Source: Eremophila alpestris peregrina (taxonomy: Eukaryota; Chordata; Aves; Passeriformes; Alaudidae). From it: a stretch of DNA of 64,000 bases. This document shows positions 36,501 to 47,700 of this stretch, one piece after another; the stretch's first letter is position 1; each line of letters opens with the position of its first letter. Where the stretch lies: the NCBI GenBank assembly GCA_009792885.1, contig WMCF01000029.1, positions 8,209,628-8,273,627 of the forward strand, written 5' to 3'. Below the pieces are notes generated by a model. It made no database searches, was not told the DNA's origin, and saw nothing but the letters and a program-made list of their open reading frames with translations. Both the position numbers and the translations under genes were made by a program.

Positions 36501-39500
36501 ATTAAAATGCTTTAGAAGACATTATAAATAACTTCAGTGTCAACATGTCCATAATTTCTCACTCAAAAACCAGTTTAATATACACACTAAGGTGCAGAAC
36601 AACTGGAATGAGACCTTCTCTAGAAGGCTTAATTCACACACCACAACTCAGTAATTGCACAAAGCTCCACTGTGAAAATGACTACACATTAACGTTTTGG
36701 CTGCCCGGGCTACTCCACACCAAACTGTCTTTAGCAGTGAGTGTCAAACATGGGCACTCCTCCTAGAGACAGCAATTATCTCAGCCATTATGTGCCAAGT
36801 GTTACATTCAAACCCAACACTGATTACAACATCCACCAGTCCTACACCATGAGCAATGCAGAAGATGCTGGAATAATGAAACGTACTGTTTTATGCATTC
36901 TGGGATGCCAACGTATTCCATGGGGACGAGTTCAGCTAGTTCTGCCAGGGTAAAGACATACCTAATTTTTTGGCTGAATTTTGAGCTGTGGAAGAACAAA
37001 TGCAGGGTACAGTTACAACTCTAAACGTTTTTCACTAGGTCAATATTAAAACAGTCTTTTAAGTTCAAAGCAAACAGCTGTCAGAATTATTTATGAAAAA
37101 AACTTCCAGAGTATTACCTAATAAAAGGTTTTGTGATGGCCAGGAGTGTTCTGATGAACCAGGAAGGATGAACTATGATCAACGATTTGAGATTTTTCCT
37201 TAACCTGAAGGATTTAAACAATGGATAATTACTAGAACAAAAAGGCAGCATGACCAGGGGCTTTGGAATATGTAAGAAGTATGTTTTTAGAAACACAGCT
37301 GTCACATGAACACAGTATTCTGACATCCCATTATTAGAAGTCAACCTCCCTCAGAAGAAATTATACTACACAACTGTAAAATAAAAACTAAAGACTCAGT
37401 ATCAATTTGACAAGGAAGTAACATTCCAAGGAGAAGCTTCTTTGAATCTTTTTACACAACTAATGATGAAGTGGTTCACAAAGGACACCCCCTTATTAAC
37501 CTTGTGTTAATACAATAAGTTGTAAGAATATTCTACAAGATAACAATATTCAGTATTCTAAGAATGCTATTTTCACTAAAAAATCACCCTGAAAACAAGA
37601 GCAACAAAAAGCAAACACAAAACCTCCCACCAACCAAAAAAATCCACCACACAACACTACCCAGGCATGTTTGGAGCATCATCCCACATTGCCTAGCACA
37701 GGAAGAGGTTTTTAATATACCAATTTCCTTCATCAAATCTTGAACAGAAGAGACCAGGCACCACATCAAACAGCAGTTTTTCCTAGTCTATCTCTGAGAA
37801 TGTGAATATTGTAAGAAAATATTGCAGAGCTTCTTACCTTCTGTCAATCTGCTGGTAACATTTCCTAAGCCAGCCTAAACTTGGCATTTTTCTCCGTGTT
37901 GTTGCACCATTCAGATAAACTATCATATAGTTCTCTGCTACTAACATCTCTAAAGTGCCAATTACATACCTGGAGAGACAAGCAAAGAGAATTTTAATAT
38001 CCACAGTCTTCATCTGAAAGTAATTCCTAGTAGTGCTCAAATAGATTAAAAATAACAAAAAGCCAGAAAGGCAGATGATGACTTACTTAAATAGATTGTC
38101 CATTAGGTATCTGTAGTTAGGCTGGCTGCTCTCAGGCATGAAGCAAACAGCAAACACAACAATGGCATTTAACCCATCACCATAATAACCTAAAACCAAA
38201 GAAATAAGCAGCAGTAGTAACAAAGGTGACAATACTCTGACTACATTTACACAAAGTCAAGCTCATTGAGTAAGCTTTTGCATTATTTACCTTAAAGAGA
38301 ATTACAAACATCCATATGGACACATTCATACAGTTACAGAAAACATCAAGTTTTCTTTTTCAAGTTTGTCTACTTCTAAAGCAACAGCTGAAGCTGATGT
38401 CAAACACTGTATCTGTAACCACCATTTCAGTGTAGAATCTCAGTATATTTAATAATATCTCATGTTATTAAAGTTTAGTCAACTTTTCTTCCAACCTAAA
38501 CTTCACAGACTGCTGGAAAGAGTCATAAATTGATTTCTGCCTTAACAGATTGACAGTTAATGTTTTCAATAGTCTAGAAGACAAAAAAATTAGGTAGCAG
38601 TGACACTGTAGGATATCTTACTACATAGGTGCATTTCAGTACATGTGACCATAGGTACATTTTGGAACTTTAATAGAGAAAGAATTATGATATCAACCAT
38701 GTCTTAACACTGCAACAAATAAATTGTCCCAAGTCTTTACGCCCAAAGCTCTTCCTCTGCCTCCCCAACTCAGCTTAAAGAAGCAGTTGCTCAGCAATTC
38801 CCCTGAGCACGTGCCAGTCCTTACCACCATGGCTGATAACTTTTTTGTAGGGTTCAATTGCCTTCATGTCCACCCTGTGGTCCTGCTCTCCGATCCTGAA
38901 CATTCGCCAGCGACGACCGTCGTCCTTCTCCTCCGCCACGGCGTACTCTGCCAGTGAGCCCTTCCTAATGACATCAGTAGTTTTTGGTTTTGGAAGATCA
39001 TCTGCCAAAATGACAACATGTTGAAGACCCATTATGAATACCATGCACAGTGCCAATCAGCTACAACACAAGTTAACCACTTTGCTATCTGATCTATTTT
39101 GGCATTCTTCAGCCAGTCAGATGCACCAGCTGATGTCATGGGTATTTTATTAACATACTCATGCTGGCAGTTATCTGTTGACTGTCATTTTCTCTATTAC
39201 AAGTATGTGAAAAATATCCATTCATGGAGGAAGCCTAATTAATTGTAGGCTTTCAGAACACAGCCCTCAATGAATTTCACCAAAATAGACAAAGTGGTTA
39301 ACTCCAATGAGAATTACAGAGGTTGATCACAGATTTACATGAAGCATGATTTAAAACATTGAGGAACCTTGCAAGCAGACATGCAGGCAAATCTACTGAA
39401 AATTAGATGTAATTAACGTGTGCAATCAAAACATATGAAATTTGTGCTGACAGCAATCTGTAAGACAATTTGCTCCAATGAAATTATGATTCTTGACTTT

Positions 39501-42500
39501 GTTGCATGGACCTTACCCAAAGCGAGAAAAACCTACTGCAAGTTAGTTGTCTGTTCCCAAGACAAAGCTGTTAATTGAAACTATCCTTCCAGGAAAATGA
39601 AGGCAGCAGCATTAAAGAAAGAAAAGACAGAAACCCTTTTCAGCCACTTTTAAAAACAAGACACAAACATCCGGAACATTTCCTTCGCATGACTGCAAAA
39701 CTAACCCTAAATACCAAATCTTCTTCATTAAAACAATGAAAATCCTTTTACAAAGTTAAACACACAGTCTCTGTTAAGAAAATTTCCCCTGCAATATGCC
39801 TTTAGCTATTTAAAAAACAAAACCACCCCTGTATTATAAAGAGTGTTTCTTTCTCCAGACAGTGTTTCAAATGTAACAGTGAGAACTTTTGTTTATTCAG
39901 GAATTAAAATTATTTTATTTTCAGGATGAGAAAATAATAATTGAGTTTACATGTTTACTTATTAGAGACATTCCTAAACCATGAAGTTTACAGATGTTAA
40001 AAACTCCAGCACTTTTCCCAACACAACTCTTCTTGGCTTTCATAAGAGGGCCTTAAAACACCATTAAACACTAGGTTTAAAATTTGTGCTTTAACTCCTA
40101 CACAAAGCCTTTATCTCAAATAAAATTTGTTAGAATCTCCAGGTTTTGCCTGTAAGATATAACACCTATTAATGCCTTAAAACTGAGATCGTTACTGGTG
40201 TGGCTATAGCTACTGTAACTTTCTGTGAAGTCATTTCAGAATTCCTTGACATAAAATAGAGGCTTTCCTGCCTCTAGTCAATCTGGAAATATGCACACTC
40301 CACAGCTACTGAGCTTTTGCCATCCTCACCACAGGAAGATTTGAGATCACGTGTTAATTAGTATTTTTAAAAATACTATTCAGTCCTCCTTTAATTGCAA
40401 TTCATCAATTTCTGAGTAGCTAATCTGTATTCCTTTGTTTGGCTCCCTCCATTTAAAACTCATTTCTAACACATGTAAAACAACTTCAGTACTTTTTTCT
40501 GTTGGGTGGTTCTTACTGCAATAGAGGATTTTCCATAACTTCAAGTCTTATAGATGCATACATAGATGATCTTCACCTAAGTTTATCAGCAGTTACAGCT
40601 ATTAACTGTTTGCCTGTTTAATCAGATGTGGTCTGATTTGCTCTTAAAAGGTCACTGCACCTATTTTAATTCCTAATCTGATCACTCCCTTTGTATTTCT
40701 CCTCTTGTTCTACTGAGTCATAGCTATTTTTTACTAGAGAAACAGTCAACTGCACATAAGAAAATATTTTAGAGCATCAGACAAAAGGACCAGAATACTC
40801 ACCTTCCCATTCAAATTCATTGCTATTTTCCGAAGAAGTATCTAAATCATCCAAATCAATCTCTCCACTCTCATCCAAGTCATCAGACAAAATAGATGCC
40901 TCACTGGTATCCAAAGTTAAGCTAATGTCTGGAGCCACTAGTTTCTTCCTCAACTTGGTTCCATTACCCTCTGTACCTAAAGAAAGCAAATTATTTCTTT
41001 TCAAAACTAAAGCAAGTTTAGATAAGCATATTACCAAGACAGAAGAGCAGAGTCCTTTCTCATAATGCATGATAAATTCATGCCCATCGTTTAAACAAAG
41101 TATCTTTGGAGTAAAACTTGAATAGGGGCTGAAAAGAATAGCAGGTAAAAGTTCTCAAGTTACCCACTGCACACACAGAGTCAGAGCAGGGTGGCAGAAC
41201 CATCCACACTCCCTACAGAAGATAAACCTGATCAACTGCCACCCCCTCAGACACTACTACCCCTGCCTGCTGCATCCAGCTGTCCCAGGAGCTGTTCCAG
41301 GTACTACACTGAATAAATCTTGCAAATAATACAACAGATTCATGTCCCTGGCACTTGCTTTTGTTGGCATCAGTGACATCATAACCATCTTTGATAAAAT
41401 GGAAAATAATATACAAGCTGAAAAAAAAAAAAAAAAGACTGATAGACTGTGAGGACAGAAAATGCAAGAATCTGTTCTGTGAACACACAGAATGCTTCAA
41501 GGTACAAGGCAAATATTGGCATGGTTTAGATAGGAGTTGAAAGCGAGGAATAAAATCTGATTACCAATCCAGTGCTGGAAATGCCCCAAGTAAAGCAGAC
41601 AGACAAAATAAAAACAATTTTTAAATGTAAAAACCTCCAAAATTTTCCCCAACCAAAAAAAAACCCAAACAAAACAAACAAACAACAACAACAAAAAAAA
41701 ACCATAAAACCAATCCCCCTACACCAAGGAGCTTTAAAGCAGCCTTTTAAGTAGGAAGCAATCAGCTGGAGTGGAGTGGAATGGGAATGTTCTTACTGGC
41801 TTCACTTTCTGTCCCAGCTGCAGCCAATCCATCAGACTCAACAGGATCATCCTCTGGCAGGGGCCTGGGACACAAAGCAGAAATTATTGTTACAAACCTG
41901 CTTTCACTTTTTTTTAATGCCATATATTTACATTTACACACTATAACAAAACCCCACTGTGAGATAGTACTGAACTAGCTTTACTTATAGCCTAAGTTCA
42001 AGCTTTCAGTTAACAAACACCAACCAAGGCAGCAGAAAATTCCTTTACAGCATTCAAGTGACCATCCCTTCCTGTGACAAATACCAGAACACTGACTACT
42101 ACCAGTGTGTCACCCTTAAGAAAACTAGTCCTATTCTTGCTTGACAAAATCTGACTTGAAATAAATTACAGAAGTAGATTAGTCATGTTAACATAAAATG
42201 TGTCTAAAGCTGATTTAGGTTTGGGTTTGTTTTGTTTTTTTTTTTTTTTTGCAGGCCCAAGCATCAGTAGCAGCATTAACTTTTAAATGCTTTCCTCAGA
42301 AATTTTGCTTAATGAAAATATTTTGGCCAGGAGGCACTGGGAGTAATATGCAAACAATGTAGTTGCAAAATATTACCACAGGAAAACACAAAGCCAAGCT
42401 TACAAATCTTCATTTCAGAAACACTGGAAACTTCAACAGTGGCAATCCTGAAGAAATATGCCACAAAACCTTTTAAAAACTGCTACATTAAAGGAAATAA

Positions 42501-42654
42501 TGTCAAGATTATTACTGAGTATTAGTTCACCAGGAAGACCAAGAGGTAGCTTATTGCTGATGTTATATGTTTGATCTGCATTACTTTAAAAAAGAATTCA
42601 AAACCTTGGAAAATCTTCATCTTGCCACTCTTCCTTAAACTCAACCCCTTCCAT
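33483..42654 (-). CDS. BNIP2: BNIP2, BCH-domain protein (spliced, nine coding exons)
   Basis: Nine exons (42605-42654, 41797-41864, 40803-40976, 38825-39001, 38087-38189, 37838-37969, 37118-37204, 36887-36985, 33483-33531) join in phase to 939 nt, giving 312 aa; human is 314 aa. BNIP2 is a cytosolic scaffold (BCL2/E1B-19K-interacting protein 2) that binds small GTPases, RhoGAP/GEF partners and kinesin-1. The acidic N-terminus starts MEGVEFKEEWQDEDFPRPLP. Residues 93-98 (EFEWED) match the kinesin-binding WED motif of caytaxin. The BCH/CRAL-TRIO-like domain covers about 157-300, with GYYGDGLNAIVVFAVCF, YMIVYLNGATTRRKMPSLGW, RLRKNLKSLIIVHPSWFIRT and YVFTLAELAELVPMEYVGIP. VESD at 25-28 aligns with the human granzyme B site IEAD. 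ATCAY and PRUNE2 are relatives, but residue-level identity and synteny point to BNIP2. Confidence 0.97.
36887..36985 (-). CDS. BNIP2: BNIP2 coding exon 8
   Basis: 99 bases encode Ser264 (part) to Gln297 (part): SSKFSQKIRYVFTLAELAEL to ECIKQ. The acceptor is CTTCCACAG and the donor CA|GTACGT. This is the end of the BCH domain. Confidence 0.97.
37118..37204 (-). CDS. BNIP2: BNIP2 coding exon 7
   Basis: 87 bases encode residues 235 (part) to 264 (part): RLRKNLKSLIIVHPSWFIRT to KPFIS. The acceptor is AATCCTTCAG and the donor ATTAG|GTAATA. Confidence 0.97.
   Translation of the reverse strand, partial: VKEKSQIVDHSSSFLVHQNTPGHHKTFY
37838..37969 (-). CDS. BNIP2: BNIP2 coding exon 6
   Basis: 132 bases encode residues 191 (part) to 235 (part), including YVIGTLEMLVAENYMIVYLN and GATTRRKMPSLGWLRKCY. 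The acceptor is GTCTCTCCAG and the donor AGAAG|GTAAGA. This is the central beta-sheet of the CRAL-TRIO-like fold. Confidence 0.97.
38087..38189 (-). CDS. BNIP2: BNIP2 coding exon 5
   Basis: 103 bases encode Gly157 (part) to Lys191 (part): GYYGDGLNAIVVFAVCFMPE and SSQPNYRYLMDNLFK. The acceptor is TTTTAG and the donor TTTAA|GTAAGT. Confidence 0.97.
38825..39001 (-). CDS. BNIP2: BNIP2 coding exon 4
   Basis: 177 bases encode Asp98 (part) to Gly157 (part), with DDLPKPKTTDVIRKGSLAEY, GRRWRMFRIGEQDHRVDMKA and IEPYKKVISHG. The acceptor is CATTTTGGCAG and the donor GGTG|GTAAGG. Confidence 0.97.
40803..40976 (-). CDS. BNIP2: BNIP2 coding exon 3
   Basis: 174 bases encode Ser40 (part) to Asp98 (part): STEGNGTKLRKKLVAPDISL, then an acidic stretch rich in SDDLDESGEIDLDDLD ending in SNEFEWE. 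The acceptor is TTTCTTTAG and the donor GGAAG|GTGAGT. The exon start differs most from mammals. Confidence 0.96.
41421..41436. repeat. A16 homopolymer in BNIP2 intron
   Basis: Sixteen A in a row, in the intron between coding exons 2 and 3. It may be a retroposon tail, but no body is recognisable next to it. Confidence 0.8.
41653..41703. repeat. CA/A-rich low-complexity tract
   Basis: About 50 bases made only of A and C, with AAAC and AAC units ('caaacaaaacaaacaaac'). It lies about 95 bases downstream (minus strand) of coding exon 2 and reads as a T/G-only tract on the transcribed strand. Confidence 0.8.
41797..41864 (-). CDS. BNIP2: BNIP2 coding exon 2
   Basis: 68 bases encode Arg17 (part) to Ser40 (part): PLPEDDPVESDGLAAAGTES and EA. 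The acceptor is GTGTCCCAG and the donor GCCA|GTAAGA. Little is conserved beyond PLPEDD and the VESD tetrapeptide, so identity rests on position and phase. Confidence 0.88.
42235..42250. repeat. T16 homopolymer
   Basis: Sixteen T after a T/G-rich lead, in the intron between coding exons 1 and 2 of BNIP2. On the gene's own strand it is an A run. Confidence 0.8.
42605..42654 (-). CDS. BNIP2: BNIP2 coding exon 1 (start codon)
   Basis: 50 coding bases encode MEGVEFKEEWQDEDFP plus AG of Arg17, ending CCAAG|GTTTTG, a weaker donor than the others. ATG 42654-42652 sits in AGAATGG (A at -3, G at +4), a good start context. An in-frame TGA lies about 60 bases upstream. The frame between it and the ATG is open and ends in GWR, so an N-terminally extended isoform is conceivable but not needed. 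Confidence 0.93.
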
Positions 42655-43226
42655 TCTCCAGCCAACTTGAATTGCTAACAGAGACTCCTGATCAGGCAGA
42701 ACCTCTGGTCTTCAGCACAATGGGCTAAAGAGGAGCTGCAGGAATATAACAGAAGGTGTTAGTTCAATACTGTGGTAATTCCCATACTTGCAACACATCC
42801 TTTAACTTTACATCAAATTGAGGTATTTTGCAGAATAAAGACCAAACACAGGGAGAAGTTTTTTGTTTGTTTCCATTTTCCTGCCTTTTTTTTTTTTCCC
42901 AGACTAAACTGCTTGTGGAATGGTTTATCATGCAATAATTTAGGGTGGAAGGGATTTCATGCAGTCAAGCAGGATCAACCCCTCAGTTAAAATTAAGGCC
43001 TTGAGCAACATGTTCTATGATTTATGATTACACCAGTTCACTCCAAATGTAAGAAACCTGATGTGTCTCTAGATTCTACAGTAGGTAACTCATAACTGTA
43101 TATTTGGAGAAAAAGGCCAGATGTTCAGATCTAAACTACAAGCTATTTAAAAAGAAAAAAAAAAAACCCGAACAACCCAAACACTTTAAAGATGACTATT
43201 TAAGACAGTGTTTTTGGAGAACTCAC

Positions 43227-43364
43227 CCTATGATGTGCAAGTAAAGCTGTATTTTTTCAGGCTCACCCATCACCAGCAACAAGGAATCCCCAATATTGGA
43301 ACATAGTACAACATTCTGCTGACATAAAAGTCCAAACCAGTTGAAGCTCTTGGCTGTGTTGGCT
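43227..43364 (-). other. BNIP2: Candidate untranslated or alternative BNIP2 exon
   Basis: About 138 bases are bounded by an acceptor (CTGCTAATCTTTAG) and a strong donor (ATAGG|GTGAGT) on the BNIP2 strand, between the CpG island and the start-codon exon. One frame is open throughout (ANTAKSFNWFGLLCQQN to YLHIIG). It does not join in phase to the start-codon exon through the splice sites I can see, nor to an ATG in exon 1, so a 5' UTR exon is the simplest reading. The splice signals are seen; exon status is inferred. Confidence 0.5.
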
Positions 43365-44263
43365 CTAAAGATTAGCAGAAACAGTAAACTTATCAATGAA
43401 GTTATTAAGAAAATCAACATTCACCAAAACAAGAAACCACGGTATTTTGCAAAGAAGCAATCAACACAGAACAGCAGTAAGTAAAAAGTTTGAGTACAAC
43501 CAATACTGCTTATTAACTGAGAGATATAGGTTTTTTTTACATGGCTGAAAATCAAATTACAGTTATTGTTATGCAGGATCAGCTTTCCTTTCATAACAAA
43601 TCCAAATTTTTCTTCTGCTGACCTGATTTTAAAATGTCCTGCAATGCTTAAAGCTTCGCTATGCAAGTTGATTAATAAAGAAAAATTAAATAATCTTTTG
43701 GTAAAACTGCAGTGCTACAAATTAAACAGTAATGATCTCAATTTAAGCCTATTTTACTGACATTTCCCTGCTTCCCTCACCCAGAAAATTTAAATAAAAT
43801 CTCTAGAAGGCAGCAACTTAGTTCCTCTTAAGGGCCAGACTCTCCTTGTTTGAAACATTCAGCACCTGCACCACTCAATTGTTCTTCAGCAGAGGGAAGA
43901 AGTTGCCCCAGTGAGTGAGTGCCCTGTTTGTCCTGAGTAAAGCACTGCTTGGAAACAAGCATAATGAGAAATTAAGAAGGATGGGTCTGTATTTCTGCGC
44001 CACTCAAATTTATTTAAAGGCAAACACTAACTTCTCAAAACAATCCCAAAGAACTTACAGCCCGCCCAGATATTCCTTTGTAAGACTTAAATACGCTTAC
44101 AACTCAACCAGAAATAATCAACTACTGTTTAGTGTATTGACTTAGCGGCAGGAAACCAGGAGGAACTTAGACAAAAGGCACTAGAAAGCAACTTCCGCGG
44201 CACGGCTCTGTACTGCGTTCGCTACGCCCGCAGCGGAACAGCCGCTCCATGCGAAATCCTGCG

Positions 44264-44298
44264 GGGCAGGGCAGGGCAGGGCAGGGCAGGGCAGGGGG
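44264..44298. repeat. (GGGCA)6 pentanucleotide repeat plus G5
   Basis: Six perfect GGGCA units from 44264 to 44293 followed by GGGGG. G-runs spaced by two bases can form a G-quadruplex on the plus strand, which is the template strand of BNIP2. Confidence 0.9.
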
Positions 44299-44588
44299 TT
44301 TTCCCCTCACACATTTACGTGTTCACAGCTCTTCCCTCTGCGGCGGCAGCGGCGCGGGGGAGCTGCGGGCGCGGCGGAGCGGGGCCGAGGAGCTGCCCGG
44401 CCGCGGGGTCCCTGCTCGCCGCCTCCGCCGCCCCGGCCAGGCCCAAGCGCTGGATCCGCCGCCCCCCGCGCACCTGCGGCCGGGCCGCGGCCCCGGCTCC
44501 CCCCGCGCCCGCCCCGCGCTGCCCGGCCTGGCTCGGCCCGGCCGCGGCTCGCAGCTGCCAGCCCCGCCCCGCCCCTCCGCGGCCGTAC

Positions 44589-44700
44589 CTGGCGGGAGCG
44601 GGGCCGGGGCCGGGGCCGGGGCCGGGGCGCGCTCGGGGCCGCGCTGCGCTGCGCGCCCGCGCTCACCCGGAACCGCATCCGCCGCCCGACTCACGTGACG
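44589..44700 (-). other. BNIP2: Putative BNIP2 exon 1 (5' UTR)
   Basis: A good donor CCAG|GTACGG on the minus strand puts the exon 3' edge at 44589. The 5' edge is unknown. The exon would include the (GGCCCC)n tract in sense orientation and an ATG at 44678-44676. If joined to 43364 this ATG opens a frame of about 61 codons (28 + 33) that stops before the main start. The donor is seen; exon use is inferred. Confidence 0.45.
44600..44628. repeat. (GGGGCC)4 hexanucleotide repeat
   Basis: Four perfect GGGGCC units plus GGGGC. On the BNIP2 strand this reads CCCCGG/GGCCCC, lies just 11 bases inside the putative exon 1 donor, and would encode Arg-Pro repeats in one frame. The repeat class is that of the human C9orf72 tract, here with few copies. 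Confidence 0.92.
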
Positions 44701-44759
44701 GCCCGGGCCGCGCGGGGCTCCGACGCTCGCGCGCACGCGTGAAGAGCGCGGGGCGGGGC
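44667..44759 (-). promoter_or_regulatory. BNIP2: BNIP2 core promoter sites: ETS, E-box, GC box
   Basis: Ordered words upstream of the putative exon: CCGGAA (44667-44672, ETS type), the palindrome tcacgtga (44691-44698, USF/TFE E-box type) and ggggcggggc (44750-44759, Sp1 type). These are typical of CpG-island promoters. Binding is inferred from the sequence only. Confidence 0.45.
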
Positions 44760-47700
44760 TCACGCCGCCGTGAGGGCGGGCCGGGGGAGCGGCGCCTCAG
44801 AACGGCACCGTGAGGGCGGGGCTGGAGGGAGCGGCTCTCGGCTCCCGACAGCGTTGTCCAAACGCACCTGGAAGTCTGCCGGCCGTGAGGCTGTGAACAT
44901 TGCCACGGGAAACCTTTTCAGTGCACGACCTCCCTGTGGGTGAAAAGCCTTTTCGCGATACCCTGCCCTGCCCTGCCCCAGCTCCAGCCGTTCCTTGGGC
45001 CCTGTCCGTGGCCACAGAGCAGAGATCGGTGCCTGCCCCTGCGCTACCCCTCGGGAGCAGGCTACATCCCGCAGTGAATTCGCCCGTCTGCTCCAGGCTG
45101 AACTGGCCAAGCGCCCTCGGCCGCCCCTGCTGTGGCTGAGGGACGGTCCCGGGCTGAGGGGCGCTGCCACCGCCCGGCGGGGACGGGCCGTGCACCGGGC
45201 AGCCCTCGGCTGGAGCTGATTAACGCTAATTAGATGCTGCCCCACACTCGGTACCGCCCTCCCCCACTGCCCGTGCCGCTTGTCGCAGGACTGATTCGAG
45301 GTGTCGAGTCCTGGGTCGCCCCACGCGGGACACGGGACGGAAAACGTCAAATCCACTCGCGGAGTTGTGTGTGCATGGCTGGAGTGCCGTGCCTCATGCT
45401 TCAGGAGCCCACGAAGGTGTAAGATGAGTGTCAAAAGCACAAGGGAAACCTCCTGCATGAGGGAAAAGAGCGCAGATAATGTCAGCACTAACATAGCAGA
45501 AGCTCAGGAAAACCTCAGAATCGCCTCATCACTTCCAGGTACAATTTCACCTATATAGCATCAAAAATACAGACCTTCATCACAGTAAAATCATGGGAAG
45601 GTAGATAAATCTAATTTTTGTTATCTCTTTCACGTGCCAAATACTAATGGCACTAAGTTGAGAACTTGAATTAAGGTTTTGGCTAAGGTTTAGAACGTGC
45701 CACTAACACATGTAATACACAGACAGCTACTGAGTTGATCACAGCTGATCTATTGCCTGACATAACAATAGCAGCAAACTCAGTTTTATTGTAGGGTACT
45801 AAAAGAACTTAGAATGAATGTGACTGATAGGCAGAAGTGTGAAGGAATTAAAAAGCAATACAAGGGTGCAAATATGCATGGAGGAAAACATGAAAAAGAA
45901 AAATACCACTAAAGAGCAAACAAGCACCACCAACCAGCAAAGAAAAAAAAGATAAAACCCCACAATTATGAAGGTATATTAATTAGAATATTGAAAATAT
46001 ATTGATAAAGAACTAGTGTCATGCACAGCAGATGGCCTGAGAGCTGTATACATTATCATGTAAAAGTTACAAATGTAAAGGAAGAGCTAGCTTAAGTATA
46101 AAAAAATAACGTTTTAAGAAAAATTGTCATATTAAATACTTCTACTAATTTTTAAAATGTGCTTCAGTTGGTGATAAACTGAAAAGTGTATTCAAAATGC
46201 AGAAATATCTGCAGGACACCAATGCCAAACTCAGGTCACAGTGGCCAGAAAGTTGTGTAATTTCCCATCTCTTACACGGGGTGGCACAAGATAGCTGGAA
46301 ATCCATTAAGTGTTCAAATTGAACCGAGAGAACAAGCAAACGAGGGGTCACAGCCAACTACTAGGAAATGTTAAACAATTCTATTTTTAAACATCAGATA
46401 ATTGCAAATACAAGCACCTTCTGACACAAAAACATTACCGAGGAGAACAGGCTTGACGGAGTAATGTTCTGTTGTTTGCATTTTGTCCTGTGTGTGGGGA
46501 AAATCAACTCTTACACAATGTCGGGGTCTGACATAATTGACAATTAACCTTTAAATAGAAATTAGTCATCAAAATTAGCAGAATACGAAGCATTCCCCTT
46601 TTTTATAGTCCTTTCACATTTTACATATTAGAAAAATATTTCCTAGTAATTAAAAAACCCCCATCCACTAAATGGGAAGTGCCTCCCTTTCAAGTGGTTC
46701 CAGCAATAGCTCAGAAATGTTGGAACTTGAAACATTAATTTGAAAGTCTGTCTCAAAGGGGGGTAGATGTGGAGACTGCATTTGTACAGAATTCCTCCTT
46801 GCCATTTTCCCCATACAGGAAATCCAGATACTTTTGTGTGGTTTTTATTTGCAACTTTATTTTGCCCTTTATCGAAGGTAAGGTATTTGGGTTGTACCTT
46901 GCTTTTGTCGTCCATAAAAATAATTTGGTTCCTGCCTTAGACAACAGTGATGTAACGTGACAAGATCAACATGTTACAAAGTAGCAGCTTTCAGGTATGT
47001 GGATAAGAGGTAGGTAGTGTAAAAATTCTTCTTCACTTCTGATATTTCTATCATCTCCTCTTTAAAGCCATTCTGTTGCACTCAGTTGTCCCACTGCAAT
47101 AGGAGTGGAATTTCACAGTTGTTGCATATCATGAGGTAAATTATTTATCCAAAAGTGACCCTCACACACCCTTCTTTTTTTCCCAAGCTTCCTGAGCTAC
47201 TTCAGATACAGCTCACGATGCTGTAGTGGATTAGTTCTTAAGCAGACTTTCCCTTCCCCTAACACACTCCTCTGGTGTTTTGTCTTTTTCCCTCTCTGAA
47301 CAAACGCACGATTGTTGAAAAGAAGCCAAGTTCTAAGTCAGGTCTGCGTGAAGATTTTGTGTTTGGGATTCAGCTGCAGAGGTACAGAAACAGAATGTGC
47401 ATCCTTCTATGAGTCAAACAAAATCCCACACGTTTGCTGTTTCAAGGACATAGCTATTACCTACATACAACCTATTGATGCTCTCTGTGCATGATTTTTC
47501 AGGGGGTTTTATATCTTTTTCTCTATCAGAGAGCATCACAGTGTGATGTGTGCTAACAGCCATACTGGTATGAGAGGAAACAAGAGCCAGTTTGCTACCC
47601 ATGAGAAACTTCCTGTCTGTGTTTCGAAGGGAGGGGGTGTAAAATGATTATTTTGTTTACACAATTTGTCAATGTTTTTCATTAGTCTTCAAATAAGATT

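Larger units (their letters stand above)
44190..45350. promoter_or_regulatory. BNIP2: CpG island at the 5' end of BNIP2
   Basis: A sharp rise in G+C and CG dinucleotides, richest at 44330-44830 and fading by about 45350. It holds the putative BNIP2 first exon, several GC boxes (ggggcggggc at 44750-44759) and two short tandem repeats. There is no TATA box, as usual for a broadly expressed gene. Long open frames on both strands here are by-products of GC-rich composition. Confidence 0.8.

Noticed and set aside
44249..45494. Long open frames on both strands in the BNIP2 CpG island (up to 244 codons)
   Set aside because: They are typical stop-poor GC-rich frames with Ala/Arg/Pro/Gly-rich products, no domain and no conserved start. 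A divergent transcript is possible but not shown.
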